From: a virus
Length of the DNA stretch: 32,670 bases
Strand: one strand, 5' to 3'
IMG/VR virus record: IMGVR_UViG_3300044678_003538
Span: 1-32,670 of that record
The position numbers and the translations under genes are program-made. Under the pieces are notes generated by a model, which ran no database searches, was not told the DNA's origin, and saw only the letters and a list, made by a program, of their open reading frames with translations. Shown here piece by piece: positions 1 through 11,300 of this stretch (position 1 is the first letter of the stretch; every line of letters begins with the position of its first letter).

Positions 1-590
1 ATGAAGTAAACTATGTTCATGACGGGACTACCATTGTGTATAATTCTTATGGTGAATTAAACATGGGAAATACTGTTGGCATAGGGACCTATAATTTGTA
101 TTATTCGGGTGGGAATATAAATATTGATTTGGCCCCGTTTGAACAGGACAACTTTGTGGTCAATTCAATTGTCATAGATTTTGATAACACGGCCACCACG
201 GTTGATTCACTATTTTTAAGTGGTAATTTGCTAGAATCTACCTATGTCGGGGTGGCCACGACAGGAACTCCTGCAAAATCATTAATTTATTCACATAATA
301 CTGATTACACTTCTGGTCTTCACCATTTGGTAATAACCGATACTGATAACAATGTAATCAATTCGGTCGAGGTTTTAGGTATATTAAATATTACAAATCA
401 GGATGTTTATCATGTAAAATTTGGTGACATGAGCACAAAAAATGAATTGGGTGAAATTGACGTTGAATATTCAAATGTTGATGGTAGTTTTGAAATCTAT
501 TTTACACCAAATAATGATATTAATTATGAGGTAAGAATTTTTAGTACATTAATTTCAAAATTTAGGAGATCTGAAACAGTAGAGTTATGA
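1..590 (+). CDS. Virion structural protein, C-terminal fragment (5' end outside window)
   Basis: The frame is open from nucleotide 3, with no stop before 588-590, so this is the 3' end of a longer gene. The GTG at 36 and ATG at 63 are internal codons rather than convincing starts, because the in-frame codons before them encode a plausible continuation (VNYVHDGTTIVYNSYGEL). The visible part is about 195 residues, rich in Gly, Asn, Thr and Val with alternating hydrophobic residues, as expected for beta-rich phage fibre or baseplate proteins. The YVHDGTT...YGELN...FTPN pattern resembles the C-terminal unit of large cyanophage virion proteins encoded upstream of gene 8. Its stop overlaps the start of the next gene (ATGA), suggesting translational coupling. 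The exact role is unknown; its position corresponds roughly to that of T4 gene 7. Confidence 0.7.
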   Translation, partial: EVNYVHDGTTIVYNSYGELNMGNTVGIGTYNLYYSGGNINIDLAPFEQDNFVVNSIVIDFDNTATTVDSLFLSGNLLESTYVGVATTGTPAKSLIYSHNTDYTSGLHHLVITDTDNNVINSVEVLGILNITNQDVYHVKFGDMSTKNELGEIDVEYSNVDGSFEIYFTPNNDINYEVRIFSTLISKFRRSETVEL

Positions 591-3500
591 GCAATATTTC
601 TTTTTCATCTGGCTATGGCGAATATACTAGCGGAGAATTTTTTAAGTCTGCCGCCTTTGAAATAACTTCTAATGGATTTTATATTTTCTCAAGAGAATTT
701 AGATCTAATTCCCCGAACTTTGTTAATTTAAATGAAGACCATTTTAATTTAACCCAACATAGTTTTGTTACTGGTGAAGAGCTTATTTATGATTATCCTC
801 AAAATGGCATATCGATTCCAATTGGCATCGTAACCACTACAATTTCTGGAGTCTCTACTGATATTCTACCCAGGACTCTTTATGCTGTTAAACAAGACTT
901 CTCCACACTTAAGGTTTCCGCTACAAAGGCAGATGCATTATTACCAAATCCAGTAACTCTGAGTCTAAGAAGCTATGGCACGGGAATTCATAAAATATCT
1001 TCTAAAAACCCAAATTTAAATTCTTTAATAACAATAAACAATATTATTCAAGATCCAATAATTTCCACGTCCACAACCACATCAACAGCCCAGTCTATTG
1101 TTGAAAGCGATCTTTCTGTCACAGTTGAAGACCCCGATGAATTAACCGGAGGAGACCTTATTCAAATCAATAACGAAATTATGAGGGTTCTTTCTGTTGG
1201 AATTGGAACCACTAATAATGTTTTTATTGAACGATTTATACTTGGAACAAATGCGGGTATCCATAGTCAAAATTCCTTAGTCACGAAGGTTCGGGGAAAT
1301 TATAATATCGTAGAAAACTTTATTCATTTTTCTGTTTCTCCTTATGGTAATAGTTTTGATCCTGAAAGTGGTTTAACTAATTCTTCTACTTTCAGTGGAA
1401 GGGTGTTTTTAAGATCCGGAAAAGAAGGCACGACTATCGGTCCTTATGACAAAAACTTTATTTTTGATTACATTTCTGAATCATTTACCGGTAAAAATTC
1501 TACTTTTACTTTAAAGAACAAAACAAATAATGTCGTAGGTATTTCTACCGATAACGCAATTGTGACCATAAATGATGTTTTCCAGGTCCCATCAAGACTG
1601 TCTGGAAATGTAATAAACGGCGCATACACATTAACCGAAAATGTTGGAATAAGCTCTATTGTTTTCACTGGCATTTCTACTTTTCCTGATTACGACGTTA
1701 ATATCTCAGAATACCCAAGAGGAGGTATCATTCTTTCTGTTGGGGCAACAGAAGGTTTTGGTTATCAACCATTAATTTCTGCTGGAGGAACCGCCATAGT
1801 ATCAACCGCCGGAACTATTCAATCAATATCAATTGGCTATAGCGGTTCTGGTTATAGGTCAGGAATTCAGACCGTCAATGTTGGTGTTGGTTATAGTGAT
1901 GTTATTGGTTTTGACCTAGAGCAAATAGGAACAGCATCAATATCAAATGGTATTATTGTTGGGGTTAGCATAACAAATCCTGGTTCTGGATATACAAATA
2001 CAAATCCACCAAATGTTTACTTTGATGCACCCCTTTCTTATGACAACCTTCCTCTGATCTATTCTGGTGGTTCTTCTGGCGTGGGCACCGGGGCAAAAAT
2101 TAGTGTTGTAGTGGGCCAGGGATCTAGCGTGATAAATTTTGAACTCACAAATCTAGGTTTTGGTTATGAAGAAGGGGAGGTGTTAACCGTACCTATTGGA
2201 GGAACTACTGGTATTCCTACAACATCTGATTTTAGGCAATTTCAAATACAAGTAGGTTCTGTTTTTGATGATGATTCAAGTGTCAGAACAATAGGTCAAC
2301 TTGTCATTTTAGATCCAATTGATTCATTATTTGATGGTAAAAGAAAATCATTTCCATTAAAATTAAATGGAGAACAAACAGCCATTTTGAGTAGAGTTGG
2401 TTCGGATCTTAATGTGGAAAATAATTTACTGATTTTTATTGACACTGTTCTACAGGTTCCAGCCGAGGCTTATAGTTTTAGAGGCGGAAGCATTATAACA
2501 TTCAAGGAGGCTCCTGTGGCTGGATCAAAATCAACCATTCTTTTCTATTCTGGAACCGAGGGAGTTGATACAAAATTAACCAATGTTCTAAAAACGGTTA
2601 AAATTGGGGATTATTTACAGATTTTTGATAACACAGATAGAATTGATGATCAAAATCCAAGATCAGTATCTGATATTTTGTCTGTAGACATCGTAAAAAC
2701 AAATCTATATGATAAACAAGGTATTTCTGATCAAGACGAAATAAGACCCGTAAAATGGTGTCCTCAAAATGTTGACAGATTTATTACTGGATCTGGATCG
2801 ACAACTAGTACAATTGTATCAAAAGACAGAGAAATTTATGAATCGGTAATTAGACCATCAACATTTGTTATTTCTGGAATTGGCAGTACGTCTAGTGAGA
2901 TATTTGTAGATAATGTAAAAACATTTTTTGATAATGTCAATGAATCTCTTGTTGTTAATAACATCAGCATAATCTCACAAATACCCCAATCACAAGCAAA
3001 TCTGATTGCAAATGTATCATTGGCCGGAACAATACAATCTGTTCAAATCGAGTCTGTCGGTCAAGGGTATCTTGTCCCACCAAAAATAGGCATCTCAAAT
3101 CCGGTTGGTCTAGGGACAACTGCAGTATTAACTTGTGCCTTAAATTCTTCTGGTGGAATTTCTACTGTGACTATTGTTAATGCCGGAATCGGTTACACAG
3201 GGCCACAACCTTTAGTAATTGTAGAAGAACCAAGGCAAATTATAGAAACCGCTTCTGATGTATCTTATGAAGGAGATTTTGGAATTATTGTAGGGGTGGG
3301 AACAACAACAGTAGGGGCATATTTTGACCTCTTTATTGAAGAGGATTCTTATTTAAGAGACCCTTCAATCAATTCAGTCGGTGCCGCAATAACCGGTCCT
3401 AGTGGAATCTCTACTAATTATTATTTCTACGTTTCAAACAGTAATGTTGGAAATGGTCTGACTTCTTTGAACATTTTGGATCAACCAATTGGAATTGGAA

Positions 3501-3787
3501 CAACATTTATTGACAATGTTTATCAGGTGAATTCATGGAATATTATTCAAAGAAATATAGTCGGGGTCGGAACAACTTTCGTTAAGAGAGTTAATGTCAA
3601 GGTGGGAGATAATTCTTCTCTTGTAGGACTTTCGGCCACTGCATATTATGGTGATTATAGTTGGGGTAGAATTTATAATGTGATTAAAACGGGAATTTCT
3701 ACTTTCCAGGCATATTCTCCTGGAATCACCACATCCACTATAATTCAAAGAAGTGTCCCTCTAAAATTTGTAAATTATCTAAACTAA
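587..3787 (+). CDS. Large virion structural protein with G-x-G-Y beta repeats (baseplate region)
   Basis: A 1066-residue protein whose ATG overlaps the stop of the upstream gene by four bases. It is dominated by Gly, Ser, Thr, Ile and Val with no membrane segment or enzyme motif. Residues about 165-225 form a module with INNEIMRV...ERFILGTNAGIHS, also found in gp15 and the giant protein downstream. Residues about 375-550 and 805-885 carry repeats of the type IxNxGxGY...P (IGYSGSGY, ITNPGSGY, IESVGQGY, IVNAGIGY), each followed by a Pro-containing strand. The segment near residues 690-760 (DYLQIFDNTDRIDDQNPRSV) resembles conserved parts of other cyanophage virion proteins. The position immediately before gene 8 suggests a baseplate wedge or peripheral tail protein. 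I cannot assign it to a numbered T4 gene. Confidence 0.75.
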   Translation: MSNISFSSGYGEYTSGEFFKSAAFEITSNGFYIFSREFRSNSPNFVNLNEDHFNLTQHSFVTGEELIYDYPQNGISIPIGIVTTTISGVSTDILPRTLYAVKQDFSTLKVSATKADALLPNPVTLSLRSYGTGIHKISSKNPNLNSLITINNIIQDPIISTSTTTSTAQSIVESDLSVTVEDPDELTGGDLIQINNEIMRVLSVGIGTTNNVFIERFILGTNAGIHSQNSLVTKVRGNYNIVENFIHFSVSPYGNSFDPESGLTNSSTFSGRVFLRSGKEGTTIGPYDKNFIFDYISESFTGKNSTFTLKNKTNNVVGISTDNAIVTINDVFQVPSRLSGNVINGAYTLTENVGISSIVFTGISTFPDYDVNISEYPRGGIILSVGATEGFGYQPLISAGGTAIVSTAGTIQSISIGYSGSGYRSGIQTVNVGVGYSDVIGFDLEQIGTASISNGIIVGVSITNPGSGYTNTNPPNVYFDAPLSYDNLPLIYSGGSSGVGTGAKISVVVGQGSSVINFELTNLGFGYEEGEVLTVPIGGTTGIPTTSDFRQFQIQVGSVFDDDSSVRTIGQLVILDPIDSLFDGKRKSFPLKLNGEQTAILSRVGSDLNVENNLLIFIDTVLQVPAEAYSFRGGSIITFKEAPVAGSKSTILFYSGTEGVDTKLTNVLKTVKIGDYLQIFDNTDRIDDQNPRSVSDILSVDIVKTNLYDKQGISDQDEIRPVKWCPQNVDRFITGSGSTTSTIVSKDREIYESVIRPSTFVISGIGSTSSEIFVDNVKTFFDNVNESLVVNNISIISQIPQSQANLIANVSLAGTIQSVQIESVGQGYLVPPKIGISNPVGLGTTAVLTCALNSSGGISTVTIVNAGIGYTGPQPLVIVEEPRQIIETASDVSYEGDFGIIVGVGTTTVGAYFDLFIEEDSYLRDPSINSVGAAITGPSGISTNYYFYVSNSNVGNGLTSLNILDQPIGIGTTFIDNVYQVNSWNIIQRNIVGVGTTFVKRVNVKVGDNSSLVGLSATAYYGDYSWGRIYNVIKTGISTFQAYSPGITTSTIIQRSVPLKFVNYLN

Positions 3788-3790
3788 ATA
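3784..3790 (+). promoter_or_regulatory. Candidate late promoter box before gene 8 (CTAAATA)
   Basis: CTAAATA overlaps the stop of the upstream gene (TAA at 3785-3787) and lies 15 bases before the gene 8 ATG. The longer string CTAAATACTA also occurs before the gp67-like gene at 27730. Confidence 0.4.
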
Positions 3791-3805
3791 CTATTAAAAA
3801 TACAA

Positions 3806-5386
3806 ATGGCCGCAATCATAACCGATAATTTAAGAATATCTAGGGCAAGACAGTTTGTTTCTGCTGCGTCTTCTTCAAATTATTATAGCTTTATTGGTTT
3901 ACCAAACTCCAATGAATATTCATCAGATTGGAATGTTTCCCCAATAGCCCCAAAAGATAGTTTTGATGAAGAATCCTCTTATTGGGACACGATGATTGCC
4001 CTTAAAAAGATTCATACGAATGACATAAGACAGGCCATAAGAAAAATAAAATGGGAGAGCGGCATAATTTATGATATGTACCGTCATGATATTACCCGAG
4101 ATAATATTTCTAGACCATCAAGAGCAACTAGCCTATATTCTTCAAATTATTACGTTGTCAATAGCAATTATCAGGTTTATATCTGCCTTTATAATGGTGT
4201 TTCTCCTGAAAACCAAGAGGGTAGACCATCTCAGTTTGAGCCAACTTTTACTGATCTAGAGCCAAGAACCGCCGGAAACGGTTCTGATGGGTATATCTGG
4301 AAGTATCTTTATACATTAAATGCTACCGAAATTATTAAATTTGACAGTACTAATTTTATCCCGGTTCCCCTAAATTGGGGCCAGGATCAACAAACATCCC
4401 TGATTAAAAACAATGCCCAGAATAATGGCCAAATAAAAACCTGCACTATAAAAAATCGAGGAAATTATGAAAACGTTTCTACTGTAAGAAACCGTACTTT
4501 TAGAAACATCCCCATTAAAGGAGACGGAACCGGGGCCACGGTATCTATCTCATTCAATAATAACTTTCAAGTAGAGAGTATTTTTGTTACTAATGGTGGT
4601 AGTAATTATACCTATGGTCGAATTGATTTAAGGGCGGGTGGTATTCTAGCAGCCCAGGTAGAGCCAGTATTTGATGTGATAATCCCACCCAAAGGAGGTC
4701 ATGGATTTGATATTTACAATGAATTGGGTGCATTTTATGTCTCGGCCTATGCTAGAATAGAAAATGATCTAGAAAATCCTGACTTTATAACCGGCAATGA
4801 AATTGCAAGAATCGGTATTGTTGAGAACCCAGAAAAGTTTAATTCAACCGATCTTTTAACCGTAGACAAGGCAAGTGCCCTTTCGGCCATAAAATTAGTC
4901 GGTATAACAAATCAAAATGATTATAACTCGGCCTCTTTCTCACCAGATTCTTTTATAACCCAGACAGTAGGTGCTGGTGTGACCGCTGTTGGTAGAGTAA
5001 TTTCTTATGATAAAAATACTGGAGTATTAAAGTATTGGCAAGATAGAACCTTAGTAGGGTTTGCCACAACTGGCGCCCAAAATTCTCCTACTTATGGATT
5101 TAATCTTGAGAAATTCACCTCGTCACCTGAAACTGGTGGAAGCCTTACTATTTCTGGTGGTAGTATCAATTTAAACATTGATGTTTCTTTTGGTTCTACT
5201 GAATCACCGGGTATAACTACAGTGATAAATAATAGGACGTATAAGTTAGGTCAACCATTTGTCAATGGGGTTTCTAATCCAGAAGTAAAGAAATATTCTG
5301 GAAACGTCATTTATGTTGATAACAGACCGGCCATTACAAGATCACAAAATCAAAAAGAAGACATTAAAGTAATTCTACAGTTCTAA
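3806..5386 (+). CDS. gp8: Baseplate wedge subunit gp8
   Basis: A 526-residue protein. The N-terminus (MAAIITDNLRISRARQF, NYYSFIGLPN) and the following WDTMIALKKI, YDMYRHDIT and DGYIWKYLYTL segments match the gp8 family of T4-like cyanophages. In T4, gp8 dimers join gp6, gp7, gp10, gp53 and gp25 to build each baseplate wedge. The protein is much longer than T4 gp8 (334 residues), as is usual in cyanophages. Part of the extra length (residues about 210-280) contains G-x-x-Y repeats (NRGNY, NGGSNY) like those in neighbouring virion proteins. A CTAAATA box overlaps the upstream stop codon, 15 bases before this ATG. No strong ribosome binding site is visible. Confidence 0.85.
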   Translation: MAAIITDNLRISRARQFVSAASSSNYYSFIGLPNSNEYSSDWNVSPIAPKDSFDEESSYWDTMIALKKIHTNDIRQAIRKIKWESGIIYDMYRHDITRDNISRPSRATSLYSSNYYVVNSNYQVYICLYNGVSPENQEGRPSQFEPTFTDLEPRTAGNGSDGYIWKYLYTLNATEIIKFDSTNFIPVPLNWGQDQQTSLIKNNAQNNGQIKTCTIKNRGNYENVSTVRNRTFRNIPIKGDGTGATVSISFNNNFQVESIFVTNGGSNYTYGRIDLRAGGILAAQVEPVFDVIIPPKGGHGFDIYNELGAFYVSAYARIENDLENPDFITGNEIARIGIVENPEKFNSTDLLTVDKASALSAIKLVGITNQNDYNSASFSPDSFITQTVGAGVTAVGRVISYDKNTGVLKYWQDRTLVGFATTGAQNSPTYGFNLEKFTSSPETGGSLTISGGSINLNIDVSFGSTESPGITTVINNRTYKLGQPFVNGVSNPEVKKYSGNVIYVDNRPAITRSQNQKEDIKVILQF

Positions 5387-5391
5387 TTATT

Positions 5392-8300
5392 ATGCCACAA
5401 GAAACTAATTTAAATGTATTTCCTTATTTTGATGATTTTAGTAGTGACAAGAATTACTATAAGGTCTTATTTAAACCCGAATATCCTGTTCAGGCAAGAG
5501 AATTAAATAATCTCCAGTCTATTTTACAAAATCAAGTTGAGCAGTTTGGTAATCATATTTTTAAAGAAGGTTCCGTTGTAATTCCTGGGCAACTATCTAT
5601 TGACAATCCTTTTTATGCTGTAGAAATTGAGCCAGAATTCAATAACATCCCGATCTCGGCATATTTTAACCAGATTTTAGGGAAAACTATACGTGGTCTA
5701 ATTAGTGGAGTAAGCGCAACAGTTGTTTATGTCTTAGACAAACAATTTTCAGAAAGAAATAATTATACTTTATACATACAATACCTAGAAAGTGGCGGTC
5801 AAGATTTTTCCAATAAGGTATTCTTTGATGGAGAAACCATCCTAACAGAATCAGTAATCACTTATTCTGGAATAACCATTCAGGCTGGTCAAAGTATTTG
5901 TAATACGATTGCCGAGAATGCAACCTCAAGTGGTTCTTCTGTTAACATTGCTCCTGGCATTTATTTTGTTCGTGGCACCTTTGCAAGAATAAATCAACAA
6001 AGAATTCTTCTTGATCAATACGGCACCTCACCTAGCTATAAGGTAGGTTTTAATGTAATTGAAAGAATCGTCTCGGCAGTAGAAGACGAGACCCTTTTTG
6101 ATAACTCCCAAGGATTTTCAAACTATGCGGCCCCTGGAGCCGATAGATTTCAGATTGAATTAGAATTAACGAAATATGGTCTAGACGAAACCCCGGATAA
6201 TTTTGTAGAGATACTAAGAATTGTTAATGGCACCACACAATTTCTTCAAAAAGATCCTCAGTATAGCCTAATACGAGATGAATTAGCCCGAAGAACCGCC
6301 GAAACAAATGGTGATTATTATGTAAAGCCATTTACTCTTTTTGTTCGAGATTGTCTAAATGATAGGGTATTAAATAATGGTATATACTTTGAGGATCAAA
6401 AAACCGTAAACGGCAATACACCAACCGAAGAAACAATGGTGTATGAAATTGGCCCCGGTAAGGCGTATGTTAATGGATACGACGTTGAAATTATTTCTCC
6501 TAGGTTACTAGAAGTTCCAAAAACAAGATCTACCAAAACAATTGAAGATCAATCGATTCCATATAATGCTGGTAAGTTAATTCAACTTAACAATGTAAGC
6601 GGAGCCCCTTATATTGGTCTCGGGACTGATGCAACAATCAGCCTGATGGATTCCAGAATTGGAATCAATTCAACCGTTGCTGCCGGAACAACTATTGGTG
6701 TTGCTAGGGTTTATGATTACGTTCCAGAATCTTCTTATGTTGATGACACCAGCATTCTAGATCTAAGACTATTCGATATTCAGACTTTTTCTAAAATAAC
6801 CCTTACTACCGAAATCACCCAGGCAATCCCCGCTCTTATTAAGGGCCAAAGAAGCAATGCTTCTGGATATCTATATCAGTCGGTTTCTAATAGTAAAGAC
6901 CTTATTCTTTATCAGGTATCCGGGGAATTTTCCCAAAATGAGCCGATCTCAATTAATGGAATCTCCAATGGCAGGCTTATTGCAAGTGTTACCGATTATT
7001 CTGCGGCTGACGTAAAATCAATTTATTCTGCAACATTCAATGCCGATGTAGTTTTAAACAATAAAATTCTAATCGCCCCATCCGGCAGCCAATTCAATAT
7101 CACTTCTGGATCTGGTGGAATCAGCACCGTAACTTCTATTTCGGACAATAACTTTATAGGAAAAATACAACCAAACGACATCGTATCTTATTCTAATCCG
7201 GCTGCCCAAAACATAATTTATAATAAGGTAGGAACCGTTGCGTCTGGTGGCACCAGTTTTACTCTCTCTGGAATAACCACTGTAAGCGAAATTTGTGATG
7301 GTAGACTACCCATTTCTAATTTAACCGTAACAAATTTAGTAAAAGTTTCTGGAGACATTTTCTCAAGGGATTCATCTCTTCTCACTAGATTAAATAGGTC
7401 AAACGTATCATCTATAAGTCTAGATAGTACCGAAATAAAGCAAAGAAGAATTTTTACAAACCAAACAATTGCCAGTGGATCTATTTCAGTATCCCTTTCA
7501 GATGATGACGTATTTTTCGATAATTTTGATGAAGACAAATACCTAATTTCTTATTCTAGTGGAATTATTGAGCCATTAAGAAGAGATAAATTCCAGTTTG
7601 TCGGTAGCACTGGTAAACAGATAAAATTTAATGGACTCTCTCAGCCAGATGGAACAACTGCGACTGTTATAACAACAGTAAAAAATATAAGACCAAATTC
7701 TAAGACTAAAATCTTAAATAAGGCAACCAAACTTACCATTGTAAATTCAAAATTTACCGCATCTGGTGTCGGGACAACCACCCTAAATGATGGACTGACC
7801 TTTAGTAATGTTTATGGCACCAGAGTACAAGACGAAGAAATCAGTCTAAACGTACCAGATGTTTTAAGGGTCATTGCGGTTTACGAATCATCGTCAACTT
7901 CCGATCCAAGTCTTCCTGTAATCCAGTTCTCATCTTTCAGCGGCCCGACTAATAGTAATCAAGATCTTTTTGTTGGAGAACAAATTGTTGGTAAAACTTC
8001 TGGAGCAGTTGGCCTAATTGTTAATAGAATTGATTCCGACAAGGTTGAATATGTTTACCTTAATACCTCAACTTTCTCTGAAAATGAGGTCATTAAATCA
8101 AAAGAATCCAATATAGAGGCCAATATTATTGGTGTAACATTTGGTGATGCCAATGTGACCCAAAACTTTATTTTTGATGATGGTCAAAGAGATTCCATTC
8201 TAGATTATTCTAGGATTATCCGCAAGAAAAATGTTTCGGAACCAACCAGAAAACTAACTGTTGTATTCCAAAATTATGTTATAAATTCAAACGATGATGG

Positions 8301-11300
8301 AGAATTTGTATCGGTAAATAGCTATAGATCTGAAGATTATAAGCACAATATTCCTTATTTCGATAAAGAAAGACTTTCTGATTATATTGATCTAAGACCA
8401 AGAGTTGCTCCTTATACATTAACAACTAGGTCTCCGTTTGAATTTAATTCAAGGAACTTCTCTGGTGATGGTCAATATTCAAATTACGTTATGGTCCCCG
8501 ATGAAAATCTTTTATTAACCTATTCTTATTATGTGCCTAGAACTGACGTAGTATTCCTAGATCAAGATGGTAAATTTGAGGTGGTTCAGGGAACTCCAGA
8601 TGATGTCCCACAACTTCCAGAATTTAAATCCAACTCTTTTGATATCGCCGTTGTAAATATTCCACCTTATGTTTATGATGTAAAAAACAATGTAGTTAAT
8701 ATGTCTCAACATAAGAGATATCGAATGGAAGATATTTCTTTATTAGAAGATAGAGTTAACCGAGTCGAAGAATTTACAGTTCTATCAAGCCTAGAAAGTA
8801 AGACTGAAAACTTTAATATAACAGACGCCGAAACTGGTCTGAATAGATTTAAATCTGGTTTCTTTGTTGATGACTTTAAGAGCCATGCATATCATGATCT
8901 ACAAAATTTCAACTTCAAGGCATCTATTGATAAACAGAAAAAGATTCTAAGGCCTCTTCATTATACGACTTCGGTTGATCTTCAACTTGGATCCGAGGCC
9001 ATTGCAAACTTTACTGGTAGCTTTTCACCTAATGCGGACCAGAGTTTTGTAACCGATCTTGGTTCAAATGGCGTCAAAAAGACTGGTGATCTAGTAACAC
9101 TTAATTATAATGAGGTTGTTTATGATCAACAATTACTAGCAACCAAAACAGAAAGTGTTACTGCATTCCTTGTTAGGTATTGGTCTGGACTTCTTAATTT
9201 AAATCCACCACTGGATACCTGGGTTGATGAAAGGGCCATAACAACAAATAGTTTCAATGAAGTTAGAACAACCGAGGATTCCCTTCCCGATGTCAATATC
9301 CTAATTGACAATACCGTAGCAGAAAATCAGGCCGTATTTAGAGATCCACCTAATGCTCAAAGTGGTATTCAACCATTTGATTGGCTAGAAAATGCAAGAA
9401 GAAGAATCGCGGCTGGCGGGGAAATAAGTCTTGGCGGACAATCTACCCAGAGCCGTAGGGCTCTTGTTATAGGCAGAAGTAGCCGAGGAAATAGAAGAAC
9501 CCTAGAAATTGTTAATGGCAATACAATTAGAATTGATGGTATAATCTGGACAACTGGGGATCTTTCGCTCCTAAGTCAATACGTGCCGACCGATGTTGCC
9601 CAGCAATTTTTAACCAGAATGCGGGCCACGGCCACAACTGGTCAGGCTGGGTTCTTAGAATTTACTCCAAATAACGCGACCTCCACAACAAGTACTCAAA
9701 CAACAACAAATACTGTAACCACAATAACGCCCGAAACAATTGTTGAAACCGTCAGCAATTCCTCTTCCTTATCAAATTACACTGAACCGGTAAGATACCT
9801 AAGAAGCCGGAATATTGAATTTGATGCTATTGGTCTAAAACCAAGAACCAGATTCTATTCGTTTTTCCAGGGCGTTAAAACAAATGACTACGTTATCCCT
9901 AAACTACTTGAAGTAGAAATGGTATCTGGAAGTTTTTCTGTTGGGGAAAAGGTAATTTCCGATCCAACTTTTGTTGATAAAAAAGTATCATTTAGACTAT
10001 GTACTCCAAATCATAAAATAGGACCACATAATAATCCAAGTGATACTTTTGAATTTAATCCTTATACCCAGACTTCTTTTGAGACAAATTATTCACAGAG
10101 TTCTACTGTTTTAAATGTTGACACTAGATCACTAGAACTTCAGACCGAAACCGATTTTTATGGTCAGGTTTCTCCCAATATGCGTCTTATTGGCACTTCT
10201 TCAGGAGCCGTTGCCAGGGTCACAAGAATTAATTTGCTGTCTGATAATAGCGGGCGCCTAATTGGATCTCTTTATATTCCTGATCCTAATGTAATTGGAA
10301 ATCCCAAGTGGATAAATGGTGAAAATACCTTTACCTTAATTGACACTTCTGACCTAGACCAACTTAAATTGGTAGAGTTTTCACCTGACTCTAGAATCAA
10401 TGAAAGTAGTGCCGAAACCGAGTTTACTTCAAGTGGCATAACGAATATTACAGAAAATAATATTCTAACAACCAGAAATATTAGAATCATTCCACCGAGA
10501 AATATTAATACTACTACTATCAATAATGTAACAACCAATACATCTAGTAGTAGTCAACAGATAAGTCCTGGTGTAGTTAATATTCAACAACCATATGATC
10601 CACTAGCCCAGTCTTTTTATGTTTTTGAAGACACTGGAGTGTTCTTGACATCTGTTGAGGTTTTCTTTGAGACAAAGGATTCCAATAATCTCCCAGTTAC
10701 ACTTCAAATTAGGCCATTACTTGCCGGGGTTCCAAGTAATGTTGTTGTTCCGTTCTCTGAAGTAACCCTTACTCCAGATAAAGTAAATCTTTCAGTTGAT
10801 GGTTCGGTTTCTACTAAGTTTACTTTTAGTTCCCCCGTTTTCCTCCAGGGTCCAAAGCAACAAACCGTCAGACAATCTCCTATTGCCAGCATTACCCAGG
10901 CCGAGTATGCGATAGTTCTTCTTTCAAATAGTCCTAATTATCGTGTCTTTATAACCCAGCTGGGTCAAAATGATATTGCTACTGGAGTTAAGGTCTCTAG
11001 CCAACCAACCCTAGGGAGCATGTTTAAATCCCAAAATGGCAGTGTTTGGACGCCTTCTCAACTAGAGGACTTAAAATATAAAATTAACCGGGCAGATTTC
11101 GTTAATGAAGGAATCGTTAGACTCTTCAATCCAAAGTTGGATATTGGAAACAAAAAGGTTTCTGTTACTGGGCCAAATCAATTTGAATTCTTATCAAAGA
11201 AAATAATTGTTGGTCTTGGTTCAACTGGTTATTCTCCAAATGTTACTCCTGGTGTAACTATCCAACAAGGCTCGGCAAGTGCAGTATTAACCGGAATTGC

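Noticed and set aside
36-590. A complete 184-residue gene starting at the GTG at 36
   Set aside because: The frame is open upstream to the window edge with plausible protein sequence, and there is no ribosome binding site before the GTG, so a truncated longer gene fits better.
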